A DNA stretch of 64,000 nt from Nostoc sp. UHCC 0702 (GCA_017164015.1 CP071065.1:2322501-2386500); one strand, 5' to 3'; counted from the stretch's first letter, positions 53,973 to 62,036 are shown. Notes: generated by a model not told the origin, from the sequence alone. Program-made: numbers and translations.

Positions 53973-54845
53973 TTAGGATTTTTTTGGTAAACCAAGGTAT
54001 TGAATAATCAGTTGATCAAGCAGGCGATCGCTTAAAATTTTAGACAGCCAGATACTCATTTGGGCATCCCATCCTACTACATAACGAGTTTTTGGTTTTT
54101 TAGCACTCAGTGCTTTCACCACAGTTTTGGCAACATCTGAGGCAGGAAAACCATTTTGGCTCAACTTTTTGGCTGTGTTACGAGTGGCATCTACCGCTAG
54201 TGAGTATAATTCCAGCGCTTGAGGCGGCAATTTATTCCAGATATCATCAGCTAAGCTTATAGACTTATCCCAAATTGGCGTTGTCACGGTGCCAGGTTCA
54301 ATAATCACAACCTCAATACCCCAAGGTTGCAGTTCTACCCGCAGTGCATCTGTAATTGCTTCTAATGCAAATTTGGAAGCGGAATAAGGGCCCAGAAAAG
54401 GCACAGCAACTTTGCCGTTGTCAGAACTAATGTTAATTACACGACCTTGCGCCTTTCTCAAAAGTGGCAAAAATGCCTGGGTGACAGCTATCTGTCCAAT
54501 CACATTTATTTCCAGTTGCTTTCTTAACTCATCAATGGGAAGGAATTCCAGTGGCCCAGCTACGGCTATACCAGCATTGTTGACTAAACCAGCCAGATTA
54601 ACATCATTCAAAGCTGCGCTAACAGTGTTTGCCGCTGCTTTAATTGATGCTTCATCGGTGACATCTAACAACAACGGTGTCAATCTAGCTGAGGTTTTAG
54701 TTTTTAACTGCTGACCATCAACCTCACGACGTACACCAGCAAATACCTGGTATCCTAAATTATCTAGGTAAATAGCACAAGCTTCACCTATTCCACTTGA
54801 TGCACCAGTAATTACCACTGCTTGAAAAGTCTCTTTGCCAGCCAT
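53973..54845 (-). CDS. short-chain dehydrogenase/reductase
   Basis: This 290-residue classical SDR has TGASSGIG (cofactor loop), NNAG, catalytic Ser in INISSDNGKV and Y-S-A-S-K. The 290 length and the C-terminal hydrophobic part resemble 11-cis-retinol/17-beta-hydroxysteroid dehydrogenase-like SDRs, which often act on lipid substrates. It sits upstream of the FAAL/AOS fusion on the same strand and diverges from the Rieske gene. A likely reaction is reduction of the AOS-made ketone to an amino alcohol, as 3-ketosphinganine reductase does in sphingolipid synthesis (inference). Confidence 0.9.
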   Translation of the reverse strand: MAGKETFQAVVITGASSGIGEACAIYLDNLGYQVFAGVRREVDGQQLKTKTSARLTPLLLDVTDEASIKAAANTVSAALNDVNLAGLVNNAGIAVAGPLEFLPIDELRKQLEINVIGQIAVTQAFLPLLRKAQGRVINISSDNGKVAVPFLGPYSASKFALEAITDALRVELQPWGIEVVIIEPGTVTTPIWDKSISLADDIWNKLPPQALELYSLAVDATRNTAKKLSQNGFPASDVAKTVVKALSAKKPKTRYVVGWDAQMSIWLSKILSDRLLDQLIIQYLGLPKKS

Positions 54846-55018
54846 TGAGGTAACTTACATCCTAAAAAAATGAGAAGATATGCTTAGAGCAAAGTCAAGG
54901 AATCAGTTCTTAGTCTACTCAAAATCAGTAACTATTTTTCATGTAAATACAAGTTGAGTATCGAAAGCATAAAAATAAATGCTGTTTTGCATCAAAAGAT
55001 GAGAGTGACATTAAAAAT

Positions 55019-56098
55019 ATGGAACTACAAAAACCACATCTAACTCCGCCATTGACCAAGGGACATATCTCTGTAGCACGGATGACAAACTATTGGTACA
55101 TTGCTTGTCAGTCCCAAGAATTAACTGATAAGCCACTTGTCCGTACAATTATTGGTATTCCCCTGGTGCTTTTTCGGGGAGGAGATGGTAAGGCTGCTGC
55201 GCTTTTAGATAGATGTCCGCACCGTAATATAGCGCTGTCTTTGGGACGGGTTGTCAACGGTAATCTCGAATGTGGCTATCACGGGTGGCAGTTCGACGGT
55301 AGCGGTACTTGTCAAGTTGTACCTGGTCTGTGCAGTGTTCCAGATCAGAATGGTACAAAAGCAGTAACATACCCAGTCATTGAGCAAGATGGCTTTGTAT
55401 GGGTTTTTGGCAATGCTGATATCAAGCCAGAAACACTTCCCTACCAGTTTCCCAACATTAATGACAACAGTTATACAACTTGGCGTGAAGAGTTTGCTTA
55501 TGAGTGTACTCTCCATGCTGCTTTAGAGAATGTCACGGACGTACCACATACTAGCTTTGTTCACACAGGTTTGTTCCGTAGCGCTGCCAAAACAAAACAA
55601 ATCACGGCAGCCGTTAGACAACAGCCGAATGGTGTTGAAATTGAGTACCTTGACGAACCACGTCCTAGCGGTCTTGCCGCCCAAATCATTGCACCGAATG
55701 TGACGGAAGTCAACCATTTTGATCGCTTTCTACTACCATCCATCGCCCAAGTAGAGTATCGGTTTGGAAACAACTATAACCTGCTGGTTACTCAAGCTTT
55801 AACCCCTGTGTCTGATTTCTATAACCGCAACTTTGTGGTTGTCACTTTTCGTTTAGGACTCCCTGGTTGGGTGATGCAACCTTTGGTGAAGTTTTTATTG
55901 TCAAGTATTATCCGTCAGGATGCTGTTATTCTCAAAGCTCAGGCGGAGAATATTCGCCGTTTTGGCGGTGAACAATTTATGTCTACAGATGTTGACTTAG
56001 TAAGTTCTCAAATTTGGTTTATGCTTCAGCAAGCAGAACGTGGTGAATTGCGCTCACCGAAGGAGATTACGGAAAAGCTTGTTCAAATTCTTGTTTAG
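55019..56098 (+). CDS. Rieske-type non-haem iron oxygenase
   Basis: This 359-residue protein has a Rieske [2Fe-2S] site CPHR...CGYHGW (about residues 66-88) and a catalytic domain with mononuclear iron ligands in ENVTDVPHTSFVHTG (His x4 His, near 178-187) and a later Asp. The domain layout resembles PaO/VanA-like single-component oxygenases that hydroxylate or demethylate with an external reductase. It is divergent from the SDR with about 170 bp between the starts, where both promoters must lie. It is the probable right edge of the biosynthetic cluster. The start is ATG 55019 with a weak ribosome site. Confidence 0.9.
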   Translation: MELQKPHLTPPLTKGHISVARMTNYWYIACQSQELTDKPLVRTIIGIPLVLFRGGDGKAAALLDRCPHRNIALSLGRVVNGNLECGYHGWQFDGSGTCQVVPGLCSVPDQNGTKAVTYPVIEQDGFVWVFGNADIKPETLPYQFPNINDNSYTTWREEFAYECTLHAALENVTDVPHTSFVHTGLFRSAAKTKQITAAVRQQPNGVEIEYLDEPRPSGLAAQIIAPNVTEVNHFDRFLLPSIAQVEYRFGNNYNLLVTQALTPVSDFYNRNFVVVTFRLGLPGWVMQPLVKFLLSSIIRQDAVILKAQAENIRRFGGEQFMSTDVDLVSSQIWFMLQQAERGELRSPKEITEKLVQILV

Positions 56099-56161
56099 GT
56101 TGACTTGAGCAAATTCGTAATTTTTGGGTTTAGAAACTTCCAAATAAAAAACATACAATTT

Positions 56162-56200
56162 TTCTTGTAGGGCGGGCGAGACGCCCACCCCACAAGACTG
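56162..56200. repeat. GC-rich repeat family D, copy 3; possible terminator
   Basis: TCTTGTAGGGCGGGC / GACGCCCACCCCACAAGA forms a stem downstream of the Rieske gene and is followed by a T-run near 56208. Confidence 0.65.
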
Positions 56201-56224
56201 GATCATTTTTTTATTGCTAAAGCC

Positions 56225-56392
56225 TTAATACCAAGGTTTTAAACCCATTTTTCTGATAAATCCATCTACAACAAAGCGACGATCTGTGATTGGACTGTAC
56301 CAAATTTCATGATCCTCTTTGCCTTGTCGTTCAAAATAGCATCTAGCTTCCAAAAGCATCTTTTTCAACTCAGGAGTAAACGATGCACCCAT
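56225..56392 (-). CDS. HicA-family toxin-like small protein, C-terminus altered
   Basis: This 55-residue protein (MGASFTPELKKMLLEARCYF, then ERQGKEDHEIWYSPITDRRF) matches the first two thirds of HicA mRNA interferases. HicA has a catalytic His in the G-x-H or DHEIW region. The family normally ends with an S-R-H-T-A-N-x-I-L-K-x-A-G-L helix. Here the end is VVDGFIRKMGLKPWY, so the last helix is missing or replaced. It follows a HicB-like gene on the same strand. Activity is doubtful without the final helix. Too short for typical ORF calling. Confidence 0.6.
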   Translation of the reverse strand: MGASFTPELKKMLLEARCYFERQGKEDHEIWYSPITDRRFVVDGFIRKMGLKPWY

Positions 56393-56499
56393 CTATAAAG
56401 CGACCTTTATCAATTCTTGTCGATGGCTGGTTAACTCAAAGGTGATATAGGACTCATATTTGATTTTTGAACAAAACTCAGTACACCTTTATTCCTTCT

Positions 56500-56530
56500 T
56501 CCCAGTCCCCAGTCCCCAGTCCCCAGTCCC
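56500..56530. repeat. CCCAGTC heptamers between the HicB-like and HicA-like genes
   Basis: Three to four CCCAGTC units lie in the 155-bp gap between the two minus-strand genes, which would normally overlap or nearly touch. Confidence 0.85.
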
Positions 56531-56547
56531 TTACCTCTACGAGTGAT

Positions 56548-56769
56548 TCAGAAATCAAATCGGATTGCTATAGAACCCATGTAGTCAGGAGGAATGATTC
56601 TGTTCAGTATGATGAGTTCTGGAATCATTTCTCGCAGCTTTTGCGTCAAAACCTCAATTGTAGAAGCTTCTGTCACCAAACCAGGTACATCATCACTAGT
56701 TGCAACCCAAACTTCTGCGTCTGAATCCCAAAATGCTTCTACCTTAAATGTGATTTGTGTCATCATCAA
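56548..56769 (-). CDS. HicB/DUF1902-type antitoxin-like protein
   Basis: These 73 residues contain FKVEAFWDSDAEVWVATSDD, then VPGLVTEASTIEVLTQKLRE. This is the HicB-like (DUF1902) fold, in which W-x-A-x-S-x-D-x-P-G-L is the signature strand-turn. It probably acts as antitoxin for the HicA-like gene downstream. No DNA-binding RHH tail is present, so autoregulation is unclear. The start is either M1 or M3 (MMMTQ). A HIP1 site lies just upstream. Confidence 0.75.
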   Translation of the reverse strand: MMMTQITFKVEAFWDSDAEVWVATSDDVPGLVTEASTIEVLTQKLREMIPELIILNRIIPPDYMGSIAIRFDF

Positions 56770-56942
56770 GTGGTTACAACCTAGTTTCAGTATATAACAT
56801 GGAAGCGATCGCCTTTAATTTACCAACATTACAATAATTTTCAGGTATTTAAACTACGACTGAGACGGGTAATAGGTAGTGACTTTCAGGAAATGGATAA
56901 AATCGAATTGAAGTAGAAAATATGAGTAGATTTTCTTGAGCT

Positions 56943-57371
56943 ATGAAAACTTTCATTTTTCCGGTTCTTCTATTGGAAATTGCTACCACTTTATCAGTAA
57001 ATAACCGCATTCTTGCTAACGAATCTGGAAATAAAAATAATAATTTGATTGTTGCACAAGCTGCTAGTAAGGAAGAATTCATTGCTAGGGGTACGGAACC
57101 TTTTTGGAGTGTTACTGTTAGCAAACGTGGAATTGTCTACACTTCACCAGGAACGCAACAGCTAAAATTCCCTTATGTTGCACCATTAAAAGCAGAGGCG
57201 CGTCCCGCAGATTTGGTGAGAGTATACCGATTAAAAGGTACAGGCTACAATACATTAATCCTGAAGAAAGTTAGCAGTTGTAGTGATGGTATGTCAGAGA
57301 AAAATTATCCCTACTCGGCTATTTTTATTCAGGGTAATAAAGTTTTGGAAGGTTGTGCTGAGAAAAAATGA
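56943..57371 (+). CDS. secreted protein of COG3650-like family
   Basis: This 142-residue protein has an N-terminal signal peptide (MKTFIFPVLLLEIATTLSVN, cleavage probably after ILA). The mature part has FIARGTEPFWSVTVSKRGIV (G-T-E-P-F-W-x-V motif) and VSSCSDGMSEKNYPYSAIFI with two cysteines (SCSDG, EGCAEKK) likely forming a disulfide. These motifs are typical of small periplasmic COG3650/DUF-type proteins of unknown function. There are no obvious operon partners. Confidence 0.75.
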   Translation: MKTFIFPVLLLEIATTLSVNNRILANESGNKNNNLIVAQAASKEEFIARGTEPFWSVTVSKRGIVYTSPGTQQLKFPYVAPLKAEARPADLVRVYRLKGTGYNTLILKKVSSCSDGMSEKNYPYSAIFIQGNKVLEGCAEKK

Positions 57372-57394
57372 TACTTTTGGCAGTTAATGACTGA

Positions 57395-57580
57395 TGATAT
57401 GATGTCAGGTTAATTAGTTATGATTACCACAGTCATTGCACCCCACCACGCCAGATGCTTCAAGTCGGCAGAGCCGCCCAACGCACTGGCTCCCTAACCC
57501 CTCCCCTTAGCAAGGGGAGGGGGAACAAAGCTACGCTTTGGTGGGGTGGGGTTCTTCGGTTTTAATAAGTAATAAGCATC
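57395..57580. mobile_element. palindromic element C, copy 3
   Basis: GATATGATGTCAGGTTAATT ... CACAGTCATTGCACCCCACC ... CCCTCCCCTTAGCAAGGGGA ... GCTTTGGTGGGGTGGGGTTC ... AATAAGTAATAAGC. It is the closest relative of the NRPS-borne element. An added CGCCAGATGCTTCAAGTCGG module lies in the middle. Confidence 0.75.
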
Positions 57581-57762
57581 TAAAGAAAAGTTTTGGGCGA
57601 ATAGAATTCGCTACTACACAAACGAAGTCCGCCTGCGCGGACTAACACAAAATCAAGGATTTCAAACCCACGCAGGTGGGTTTTGTATGTGTAGACGCGA
57701 TTTCCAATCGCCAAGGCAAGTAATAAATTAGACTTTTCAAACATCCTCTTAAGGAACAAAAC
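57581..57762. repeat. cluster of four short palindromes
   Basis: GCGAATAGAATTCGC, GTCCGCCTGCGCGGAC, ACCCACGCAGGTGGGT and GCGATTTCCAATCGC stand in a row within about 130 bp. This looks like one composite repeat unit. No coding frame is present. Confidence 0.7.
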
Positions 57763-57900
57763 CATCTTGCTCAGGCTGTGTACAAAGCTACTGGTTTTGT
57801 TGTAGAAGGAAAACTCCGCGAATGTCTCAAATCAGACAATGGTTATGATTCGCTGATCATTATGTCCATTTTACGAGCAGAATATAAAAAAGTGCGTTAA
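57763..57900 (+). pseudogene. GNAT acetyltransferase C-terminal remnant
   Basis: The frame reads HLAQAVYKATGFVVEGKLRE, then CLKSDNGYDSLIIMSILRAE and stop. The 'A-x-x-x-Y-x-x-x-G-F-x-x-E-G-x-L-R' pattern is the last part of RimJ/RimL-type GNATs. Its front is absent and composite repeats lie directly upstream. Confidence 0.6.
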
Positions 57901-57980
57901 GTACACCGTAGAAGCAATTCATGATTTGGCTCTACAATTGAAAATCTGTATCAACGCAACTTTATTTTAAACTCCCACTC

Positions 57981-58175
57981 GTGTATCCTCTTAGCACAAT
58001 AAATAAGTCTATTAATAGTAGTTGTGAATTTTACCCCATTGATATATCTCGATTATCCCTCTCAAAGCTGGTGCGTGATCTTTCTCAACAAGTCAGTGCT
58101 AAGAAAGAGTTAATGAGAGCAAAGCCACGTATTCCTAAGACATCACAGATATTACATGGGAGCAGTAATGTTTGA
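57981..58175 (+). CDS. possible small upstream ORF overlapping the permease start
   Basis: These 64 codons from GTG 57981 end in TGATG, overlapping the ATG of the permease gene, an arrangement typical of translational coupling. The sequence ([20 protein letters not shown]) is not recognised and has no ribosome site that I can see. It may be chance. Confidence 0.25.
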   Translation: MYPLSTINKSINSSCEFYPIDISRLSLSKLVRDLSQQVSAKKELMRAKPRIPKTSQILHGSSNV

Positions 58176-60121
58176 TGGCTAAATTAATGACTTCGGCAAA
58201 CCGTTTCAGCAGACAATTGATGCACTGGTTGTTGGTAGAAGACCGACAAGAGAAGAAAGGCCCTTACACCAAGGAAGAAATACACCGTAAACATCCTTGG
58301 TGGCAGGTAATGTGCTTGACTGGTGTAGATTATTTCTCGACTCTTGGCTACCAACCTGGAATTGCAGCACTAGCAGCAGGTGCGCTTTCTCCTCTGGCTA
58401 CTTTGATTTTAGTTCTGTTAACACTGTTTGGGGCTTTGCCTATTTATCGGGTTGTGGCTCTTAAAAGTCCTCATGGTGAAGGGTCGATCGCTATGCTGGA
58501 ACATTTGCTATCTTGGTGGCAAGGTAAGCTATTTGTACTGTGTCTACTCGGCTTTGTTGCCACAGACTTCATTATTACTATTACACTTTCGGCTGCTGAT
58601 GCCACGGCTCACATTATCGAAAATCCGCTAGCGCCAATTTGGCTACACCATCAGGAAGTTGGCATCACACTGATTTTAATTGCATTGCTGGGTGTGGTTT
58701 TCATCAGGGGTTTCCGAGAAGCGATTGGGATTGCAGTATTTTTGGTGGGTGTTTATTTGCTGTTAAACTTGGTTATGATTTGCGTCGGTCTGTTTCAGAT
58801 TGTAATTCACCCAACTGCGATCGCTAACTGGCAAGCTGCACTTTTTGCAAGCCATTCTAACCCTCTGGTAATGCTTGGTGTAGCTACTTTGCTTTTCCCG
58901 AAATTAGCATTGGGATTGTCAGGTTTTGAAACTGGGGTAACTGTTATGCCCCTTGTAGAAGGTAGCAGCAATGACACTCCCCAATACCCCAAGGGACGCA
59001 TTCGCAATACCCGCAAGCTGCTGACTACTGCTGCTGTGATTATGAGCTTCTTTTTGCTTACCAGTAGCTTGATCACTACTGTACTGATTTCACCACCAGA
59101 ATTTGCTGCTGGGGGTAAAGCATATGGACGCGCCCTTGCATATTTAGCACATCTTTATCTCGGTAATACTTTTGGCACAATTTATGATTTGAGTACCATT
59201 TCCATTCTGTGGTTTGCAGGTGCATCGGCAATGGCGGGACTGCTGAATATTGTACCCCGCTATCTGCCACGCTATGGGATGGCACCAAATTGGACAAGAG
59301 CAACGCGACCTCTAGTATTGGTATATACAGCAATTGCCTTTGTTGTCACAATTATCTTTCGGGCTAATGTGGAAGCTCAAGGTGGAGCTTATGCAACTGG
59401 TGTGTTGGTGTTGATGAGTTCAGCGGCGTTAGCTGTAACTTTATCAATTCACCGTCACAGAGCAAAGCAGAGAACATTGGTTTTTGCCATCATTACGCTG
59501 GTATTTATATACACCACTGTTGTCAATATTATCGAAAGACCAGAGGGTATTAGGATTGCTGGGTTCTTTATTGGTACGATTATTCTCACGTCGTTAATTT
59601 CTCGTGTTTGGCGTTCAACAGAACTGCGAGTTGAGCAGATTGAAATTGACGAAAATGCTCGCCAATTCATTGCAGAGGAAAGCCAAGGAGCAATCCGAAT
59701 AATTGCTAATCGATTGAATGAGGGTAATGAGCAAGAGTATTTCCTTAAGGAAAAAGAGGTACGCGAGGACAACCATATTCCGTCTACCGATCCGATTCTC
59801 TTTCTAGAGATTATGGTATCTGATGCTTCGGATTTTGCTGATGTCATCAAAGTTAAAGGAATCCAAGTTGGTGATTACCGGATTCTGCGTGCTGAGAGTG
59901 CAGCGGTACCTAATGCTATTGCGGCTTTACTTCTGCATATTCGTGACCAAACTGGGAAGATTCCCCATGCTTATTTCGGTTGGGTTGAGGGAAACCCGAT
60001 ACAATACTTGCTGCGTTTTATCTTGTTTGGTGAAGGTGATATTGCTGTAGTGACTCGTGAAGTTCTTCGCAAAGCGGAGAAAAACCCGGAACGTCGTCCT
60101 GGTATTCATGTGGGGGGATGA
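58175..60121 (+). CDS. APC-superfamily permease
   Basis: This 648-residue protein has about 12 membrane helices after a 50-residue cytosolic head ([30 protein letters not shown] marks the first helix with the APC G-x-x-x-G-like break). A soluble C-terminal domain follows (about 490-640, [40 protein letters not shown]). It resembles large APC family amino-acid/potassium-type transporters with a cytosolic regulatory tail. The substrate is unknown. The ATG at 58175 overlaps the TGA of a small frame. The stop TGA is formed by a GGGGGATGA repeat unit, so the last codons (HVGG) are repeat-derived. Confidence 0.85.
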   Translation: MAKLMTSANRFSRQLMHWLLVEDRQEKKGPYTKEEIHRKHPWWQVMCLTGVDYFSTLGYQPGIAALAAGALSPLATLILVLLTLFGALPIYRVVALKSPHGEGSIAMLEHLLSWWQGKLFVLCLLGFVATDFIITITLSAADATAHIIENPLAPIWLHHQEVGITLILIALLGVVFIRGFREAIGIAVFLVGVYLLLNLVMICVGLFQIVIHPTAIANWQAALFASHSNPLVMLGVATLLFPKLALGLSGFETGVTVMPLVEGSSNDTPQYPKGRIRNTRKLLTTAAVIMSFFLLTSSLITTVLISPPEFAAGGKAYGRALAYLAHLYLGNTFGTIYDLSTISILWFAGASAMAGLLNIVPRYLPRYGMAPNWTRATRPLVLVYTAIAFVVTIIFRANVEAQGGAYATGVLVLMSSAALAVTLSIHRHRAKQRTLVFAIITLVFIYTTVVNIIERPEGIRIAGFFIGTIILTSLISRVWRSTELRVEQIEIDENARQFIAEESQGAIRIIANRLNEGNEQEYFLKEKEVREDNHIPSTDPILFLEIMVSDASDFADVIKVKGIQVGDYRILRAESAAVPNAIAALLLHIRDQTGKIPHAYFGWVEGNPIQYLLRFILFGEGDIAVVTREVLRKAEKNPERRPGIHVGG

Positions 60122-60228
60122 GGAGCAGGGGGGCAGGGGGGCAGGGGGGCAGGGGAGATGAGGGAGATGAAGGAGAATAACTAAAGCAATGCCCAATTCC
60201 CAATTCCCAATTCCCCATGCCCAATTCT
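60119..60228. repeat. GGGGGGCAG, GAGATGAGG and CCCAATTCCC arrays
   Basis: The array starts inside the permease stop codon and runs to the stop of the convergent next gene. It is the same two-part (G-rich then CAATTCC) arrangement as other arrays here. Confidence 0.9.
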
Positions 60229-60230
60229 AC

Positions 60231-60590
60231 TTACTTTGGCAAAACCACGCTTTGACGGGCAGTACGCTTGCGATCGCTTTTTCGAGTACCTCCAGCCATC
60301 TGATATTCATGGCTATTATTACCATATTTGTAGGCAATACCACGCAATATTTTCTCGGAATAGTCTGCTAAAACTTCTTCATTTTCGATGATCTGAGTTA
60401 GTAAGACATCAATAGTGGAGAGGGTGGTATTGTATGCTTCTAGAGTTTTTCTGAGGCTTTCAATTTTATCAGTATAATCTTTGACTGTTAATCCTTCGCC
60501 GACATCGAGAGTTGGACTAATAGATTTAATGCTGGCTAGACGTACTTCAGCTTTTCCAAGTGTACGTGAATTTCGTTTTGGTCTTGCCAT
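60231..60590 (-). CDS. hypothetical protein, helical with basic tail
   Basis: These 119 residues have a central alpha-helical part (VKDYTDKIESLRKTLEAYNTTLSTIDVLLTQI) likely to form a helical hairpin, then KILRGIAYKYGNNSHEYQMAGGTRKSDRKR, a strongly basic tail that could bind nucleic acid. There is no signal or membrane helix. I do not recognise a characterised family. It stands alone between repeat blocks and the composition is normal for the genome. Confidence 0.65.
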   Translation of the reverse strand: MARPKRNSRTLGKAEVRLASIKSISPTLDVGEGLTVKDYTDKIESLRKTLEAYNTTLSTIDVLLTQIIENEEVLADYSEKILRGIAYKYGNNSHEYQMAGGTRKSDRKRTARQSVVLPK

Positions 60591-60754
60591 AATTAATACT
60601 CATTTTCTAAATTACTCATAACTCTATAGTGGACAATTGTTGAAAAAGTTGTCATACGTGAAATTGTTGATTTTTCTGAAAAAGCCTAAAATTTGAGTAC
60701 GTTACAAGATTTTTTGCCAATTGAAACTATACTTTGCTGTGTAGAATGTGGTTT
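60591..60754. other. short intergenic region, promoter of the 119-residue protein gene
   Basis: AT-rich DNA without an ORF, upstream of the minus-strand gene and left of the inverted repeat at 60755. Confidence 0.4.
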
Positions 60755-60789
60755 GATCCCCCTAAATCCCCCTTAAAAAGGGGGACTTT
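60755..60789. repeat. 35-bp inverted repeat, left copy, flanking a DUF559 gene
   Basis: Begins GATCCCCCTAAATCCCCC and ends AAAAAGGGGGACTTT. It is the exact reverse complement of 61305-61339. It is internally palindromic (CCCCCTTAAAAAGGGGG). A partial further copy follows at 60797-60830. Confidence 0.95.
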
Positions 60790-60901
60790 GATTTTAGTTT
60801 CCCCCTTTTTAAAGTAGGGGAGATCTAAAAGTGCCTAAAATCACAGCAAAATCTTTCCAAACATCCCCGAAGGAGTGTAAAGGGATAAATACTAGTAACT
60901 T

Positions 60902-61306
60902 ATGATGGACAACCTCAACAGTAGCAATTTTTATTTACCTTACAATCCAAAGCTTGTAGAAAGAGCAAAAGAACTTCGCAAAAACATGACCCCAGCAGAA
61001 AAAAAGCTGTGGTGTGAATATCTGAGAGATTTTCAATTTCGAGTTTTAAGACAAAGACCAATTAATCATTTTATAGTTGATTTTTACTGTCCTACTTTAC
61101 AAGTAGTGATTGAAATTGATGGGGATAGCCATTTTACAAATGAAGGTCAAGATTATGACATAGAGAGAACACGCATTCTAGAAGGCTATGGTTTAAAGAT
61201 TATTAGGTTTACAAATAGTCAAGTTTTAAATCAATTTGATAGTGTGTGTGAGCAGATACAGGGTTTAATCCCCCCTGAACCCCTTTTTAAGGATAAAACT
61301 TCTTAA
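60902..61306 (+). CDS. DUF559-domain (Vsr/restriction-like) endonuclease
   Basis: This 134-residue protein has the fold signature LRKNMTPAEKKLWCEYLRDF ... FRVLRQRPINHFIVDFYCPT (catalytic D-x-Y-C strand) ... VVIEIDGDSHF (E-x-D) ... DIERTRILEGYGLKIIRFTN. This is the Vsr/very-short-patch-like PD-(D/E)xK family. Its last residues (IPPEPLFKDKTS) are encoded by a CCCCTTTTTAAGG repeat relic. The gene sits inside perfect 35-bp inverted repeats, so it may be the nuclease of a small mobile unit. Activity is unproven. Family members elsewhere are linked to mobile DNA or repair. Confidence 0.88.
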   Translation: MMDNLNSSNFYLPYNPKLVERAKELRKNMTPAEKKLWCEYLRDFQFRVLRQRPINHFIVDFYCPTLQVVIEIDGDSHFTNEGQDYDIERTRILEGYGLKIIRFTNSQVLNQFDSVCEQIQGLIPPEPLFKDKTS

Positions 61307-61339
61307 AGTCCCCCTTTTTAAGGGGGATTTAGGGGGATC
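61266..61339. repeat. 35-bp inverted repeat, right copy (61305-61339) with degenerate partner
   Basis: AAAGTCCCCCTTTTTAAGGG ... GGGGGATC is the exact reverse complement of the left copy. A degenerate unit (ATCCCCCCTGAACCCCTTTT) precedes it and encodes the C-terminus of the DUF559 protein. Confidence 0.95.
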
Positions 61340-61369
61340 AAAATATTATGGGACAAGTTTACTAAGGTG

Positions 61370-61579
61370 AAGGCGGAAGTTGCTACAGGCTGCGCGAAAC
61401 ACCCAAACGTCAAAGCGGAAGTTGCTACAGGGAAGGCGGAAGTTGCTACAGGCTGCGCGAAACACCCAAACGTCAAGGCAGAAGTTGCTACAGGGAAGGC
61501 GGAAGTTGCTACAGCCTGCGCGAAACACGCAAACGTCAAGGCAGAAGTTGCTGCAAGGAAGGCGGAAGTTGCTACAGGG
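61370..61579. repeat. 63-bp tandem repeat, 3.3 copies
   Basis: Units start at 61370, 61433 and 61496, with a partial unit at 61559. Each is made of AAGGCGGAAGTTGCTACAGG, TGCGCGAAACACCCAAACGT and a second half-unit CAAGGCAGAAGTTGCTACAG. The length is a multiple of three, so several frames stay open (for example KAEVATG repeats), but no start, ribosome site or coding bias supports a gene. Confidence 0.9.
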
Positions 61580-61692
61580 AGGTTTGGATTTGAACGCCCC
61601 GGAAGTTTTCTGAAAGTACGATATTGCACTAAGTAGGTGGGTGAAAATAAACATGACTATGTTACGAAACGTAAATCTACCTGAAACCCTTA

Positions 61693-61992
61693 CTACTGAA
61701 AACTAACAACTGACAACTGACGACCCTCACTAGTTAACTTTATTCGCACCGACCTACTTAGCATTAATTGATTTGCGGCTGTAAAGTTAATGCTTTTGGT
61801 AGGAATGCCATCGCAGAGGGTGCGATCGCGATCGCTCACATTGGGATTTGATTTAAGTTGTTGGGCATCTAAAATTACATTTTGGGAATCTGGCTCATCG
61901 GCATTTTTAGCGATCGCCAGAACATGTAGCTTTTGCCATAAACTACGCCATTCCCGTATATAATTTTCCAGGAGTATCAGGGTGAATTCCAT
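61693..61992 (-). CDS. possible small protein divergent from the ABC exporter
   Basis: These 99 codons from ATG 61992 read MEFTLILLENYIREWRSLWQ, with plausible composition (KLHVLAIAKNADEPDSQNVI) but no recognised family. The last codons (RQLSVVSFQ) come from a CAGTTGTC repeat. The start lies 45 bp from the exporter start. HIP1 sites in the middle suggest ordinary genomic DNA. It may be an open shadow. Confidence 0.3.
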   Translation of the reverse strand: MEFTLILLENYIREWRSLWQKLHVLAIAKNADEPDSQNVILDAQQLKSNPNVSDRDRTLCDGIPTKSINFTAANQLMLSRSVRIKLTSEGRQLSVVSFQ

Positions 61993-62036
61993 TGGTGCAG
62001 CAATCAAAAATCCAAAAAACTTCGTCTCTGGGGGCA

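Noticed and set aside
57403..57560. Possible riboswitch or rRNA-like structured RNA (GC-rich hairpins)
   Set aside because: The same sequence recurs at 30819 and inside the NRPS gene, so it is a repeat element and not a gene-specific RNA.
61367..61636. ORF with KAEVATG repeats as a repeat protein or a CRISPR-like array
   Set aside because: No ribosome site or start context, and several frames are equally open. The units are contiguous without unique spacers, so it is not a CRISPR array.
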